Below the pieces are notes generated by a model. That model worked only from the letters and a program-made list of their open reading frames with translations, was not told the origin of the DNA and ran no database searches. Shown piece by piece: positions 62,025 through 64,000 of a stretch of 64,000 nt of DNA. Where the stretch lies: positions 20,203-84,202 of the forward strand of contig JAKPGL010000064.1 in NCBI GenBank assembly GCA_029550925.1. The letters are read 5' to 3'. The DNA comes from Planctomycetota bacterium (GTDB lineage: Bacteria; Planctomycetota; Planctomycetia; Pirellulales; Thermoguttaceae). The translations under genes were made by a program, and so were the position numbers. Position 1 is the first letter of the stretch; the number at the start of each line of letters is the position of its first letter.

Positions 62025-63050
62025 TTACTTCTGAAAGATCAGGTGCGCCTGTTTTCCGATCGGAGGCATGGAGAGGCCGGTTCGACCTGAGGCGTCCGAA
62101 GCCCGTCCATGAGAGCCCTGGAGCGAGGGTTTTCGGAAAGGTCTGAAAAGTCGGCTGGCCCGCGATCGGCCTGGTTCCATTCGGATTCCCTGGAGGAGGC
62201 CCGCTGCTCGGCCTACTATGCGGGCCAGGGCGCTAGGGGTTGGACCGCTGGCAAGCCATTCTCCCACCACCGCCGCCCCGTGGCGGATCAAACGTCCCAG
62301 AGAGATCGGCCGAGGCGTCCATTGCCAAAACAGCCGTTCTGCGTCTCGGGCCAGTTGACCGGCCGAGTGCCCCGGAGGAAAGTTTCGAGGTATCTGGGCC
62401 GTCCAACCAGGTTCGACCACCAGGCGAAATCCCGCAGCCGTCATGGCTAGCCCCATCTCCAGCCAAGCGCCCCGCGGCGTCCATCCTTTGTGGAATCCTC
62501 CCCAAGCCAACGCCAATTCCTTCCGAAAAATCACACTGCTCGGATCGGGCGCCGGGATGGAAAGAGTATCCGGGCAGGTATTGGCAACGGAATCAGAAGA
62601 GGGCCCATCGGAAACGTGTTTCTGTTTCGGGGTCCAGATGTGCACCTGGCGAATTCGACCGCCATCGGTAAGGGTCCAACCAGCCCCAACAGACCGCTGG
62701 GGACTTTGGGCGTCGAGAATCCTGGGACTGACCGCAGCGATCCGTGGATCGGCAAAATGGCCCAACGCCTGTTCGAAGCCCGCAGGCGGACTCTCCACCC
62801 CAGACTGAAGCAGGTGGACCAACGGGGCCTGGGCCGCCCGAAGACCTTCATTGGCCGCCTCGGCCCAGCCTGCCCCTGGGGTTTCGAGAAACCGCACTTC
62901 CTCGGCCAGATGATAAGGATCGGCGTAGGGTCTGGCCCGCACCACGAGCACTTCGTCCTCGGCCCCTCGATCCGGAAGCACCGACAGAAGGGTCTTCTCC
63001 AAAAACTCCGGCGTGTCTAAATGCAGAATGACTATGGATAACCGAACCAC
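62025..63050 (-). CDS. glycosyltransferase family 2-like protein
   Basis: 341 residues from GTG 63048-63050 (GAGAG box); the frame extends to 63194. VRLSIVILHLDTPEFLEKTLLSVLP opens a GT-A fold, EDEVLVVRARP replaces the usual acidic binding strand, GAGWAEAANEGLRAAQAPLVHLLQSGVESPPAGFEQAL matches the nucleotide-sugar site (LLQSG in place of LDxD), then VSPRILD and SVIFRKELALAWGGFHKGW. The DxD metal motif is not intact, so activity is uncertain. The last ~80 residues are basic and likely outside the fold. Convergent with the PEP-CTERM gene, hinting at a cell-surface link. Confidence 0.75.
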   Translation of the reverse strand: MVRLSIVILHLDTPEFLEKTLLSVLPDRGAEDEVLVVRARPYADPYHLAEEVRFLETPGAGWAEAANEGLRAAQAPLVHLLQSGVESPPAGFEQALGHFADPRIAAVSPRILDAQSPQRSVGAGWTLTDGGRIRQVHIWTPKQKHVSDGPSSDSVANTCPDTLSIPAPDPSSVIFRKELALAWGGFHKGWTPRGAWLEMGLAMTAAGFRLVVEPGWTAQIPRNFPPGHSAGQLARDAERLFWQWTPRPISLGRLIRHGAAVVGEWLASGPTPSALARIVGRAAGLLQGIRMEPGRSRASRLFRPFRKPSLQGSHGRASDASGRTGLSMPPIGKQAHLIFQK

Positions 63051-63572
63051 AAAAGTATCTCTCTTCAGACCAAAACACCCCAGTTCTCTAGCAGAAGACC
63101 AGTCCGCTCGAACTTGCTGCTTCTCGTTCAGCCCCTCGATGGCCCCTTGAAAAGCCCTCTGCCTCTGGTCTCCCGCAGCAAGGAAACCGGCCAAAATCCA
63201 GGCCCTTCCCCTAAGTGCCTATCTGAAAACCTCTTCGTCTTCCCAGTTCGTCTCCTGAGAAAGGCGATCCCTCTCCCCAAATAGGGGCTACTCCGATTGG
63301 CCTATGGTAACAGGAAGTAAGTTTTCGGATAGGCTCTAAGTCCCCACCACCGCCTCCAATTTCTCCGTCTTATGTTTTGGGGCTGAAAGATAGGCAAAAG
63401 AAACCGCTTGCGTAGAATAGTTTCGGCTGCGAAAGCTTGCCGAGTTTACGGGAAAAACCGGCAAATGCGCCCACTCACCTATGGGGTGGTAGCAACACCC
63501 TATAGAAGGGACAGAAGGAGTTCGGCCAGAAACTCCCCCCGTGATTAGGTAAGAAGAAGGGGGCAGAGGTGT
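63051..63572. other. intergenic region
   Basis: 522 bases between the glycosyltransferase-like gene and the peptidase T gene. T- and C-rich; no hairpin, repeat or gene recognised. Confidence 0.4.
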
Positions 63573-64000
63573 CTATGTTTCCGCATCGGCCCAAAGCTCG
63601 GCCAAGCTGACCAACCAGGCTACCGTATCCAGCATCTCATCCAGGCAGGCCCATTCCAAGACCGAATGGGGGTTATATTGGCCGCTTGCTAGGTTGGGCG
63701 TGGGAAGCCCCATTTCGGTAAGCCGGGCTCCATCTGTACCCCCCCGGACAAAGGTAAGCCGGGCCGATCGACCCAATCGTTGGAGCGCCTTTTGAGCAAA
63801 GGCCACGGCCCGTGGCTCCTTGGCCAGTCCCTCGGCCATATTCCGATACTGGGGGGTAATGGCCACTTCGATACTGCTGCCGGGGAAAAGGGCCTGGGCT
63901 TTTTGAGCGGCTTGGCAAAGCCGATCTGCATAGTCACCTAATCGAGCCGTCTCAAAATCCCTCAAAAGAATGCGTAACTTCGCTTGCCCCACGCCGCCCT
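63573..64000 (-). CDS. pepT: peptidase T / M20 aminotripeptidase (5' end outside window)
   Basis: Only the last ~142 residues are present. KLRILLRDFETARLGDYADRLCQAAQ begins the lid domain; YRNMAEGLAKEPRAVAFAQKAL follows, and VRGGTDGARLTEMGLPTPNLASGQYNPHSVLEWACLDEMLDTVAWL is the C-terminal catalytic part with the zinc-ligand His in NPHSVLEW. This matches PepT, a zinc tripeptidase of the M20 family. The frame is open through the right edge, so the dimetal site and N-terminus lie beyond it. Confidence 0.9.
   Translation of the reverse strand, partial: GGVGQAKLRILLRDFETARLGDYADRLCQAAQKAQALFPGSSIEVAITPQYRNMAEGLAKEPRAVAFAQKALQRLGRSARLTFVRGGTDGARLTEMGLPTPNLASGQYNPHSVLEWACLDEMLDTVAWLVSLAELWADAET

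Overview
The window looks like a piece of a planctomycete chromosome, probably from the Pirellulales/Thermogutta side of the phylum (inference; no 16S rRNA gene is present). Pointers are a DUF1559 pseudopilin-like protein, two PEP-CTERM proteins, Tat-exported Gfo/Idh/MocA oxidoreductases, a signal peptidase I with a zinc ribbon and a large insert, an LL-diaminopimelate aminotransferase, LptB, and secreted LRR and glycosidase-like proteins. Gene density is typical for a free-living bacterium. There is one tRNA gene, no rRNA, no CRISPR array and no recognisable transposase or prophage.
Layout: 1-1307 is the C-terminal-truncated end of a Tat oxidoreductase gene. 1479-3182 is a compact three-gene cassette (TIGR04255 protein, unknown protein, HEPN protein). 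3283-11026 carries housekeeping genes (radical SAM, infA, pyrK, rluB, pdxJ, dapL) plus an LRR lipoprotein-like gene. 11762-14464 is lepB-lptB. 14553-20828 holds a LamG/DUF2341 PEP-CTERM protein, a GntP-type permease, acyP, an ABC permease and rpiB. 21522-23108 is an HtrA protease. 23702-29542 is the conserved run tpiA-secG-yicC-gmk-rpoZ-coaC plus a GTPase-like membrane protein. 29627-37525 is a minus-strand series: DsbD-like, hemC, DUF502, frameshifted comF, HD hydrolase, zinc-ribbon membrane protein. 38161-39195 is the DUF1559 gene with a clear terminator. 39464-46062 is the minus-strand prs-bL25-pth-rpsF-ssb-rplI-dnaB cluster. 46352-47401 is a ThiD2-ThiE fusion. 47402-48533 is a repeat-rich intergenic region with tRNA-Ser(CGA). 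48534-54794 holds a giant secreted glycosidase-like protein, a MATE exporter and tadA. 55639-59373 is a small catabolic cluster (two oxidoreductases and a UroD-type protein). 59422-61938 is a PEP-CTERM gene bracketed by a 72-base direct repeat. The right edge carries a glycosyltransferase-like gene and a partial peptidase T gene.
The most interesting items are: (i) comF is split over two frames exactly at an in-phase C CCT TTT heptamer, with an upstream SD-like element and a downstream stem, so a -1 frameshift would restore a perfect ComF; (ii) the TIGR04255/unknown/HEPN cassette, which has the architecture of a toxin-antitoxin or defence unit; (iii) four kinds of dispersed or inverted repeat, one with compensatory stem changes across three intergenic copies, one a small element with perfect 13-base inverted ends, one a structured direct repeat around a PEP-CTERM gene, and one inserted in frame inside the permease gene.
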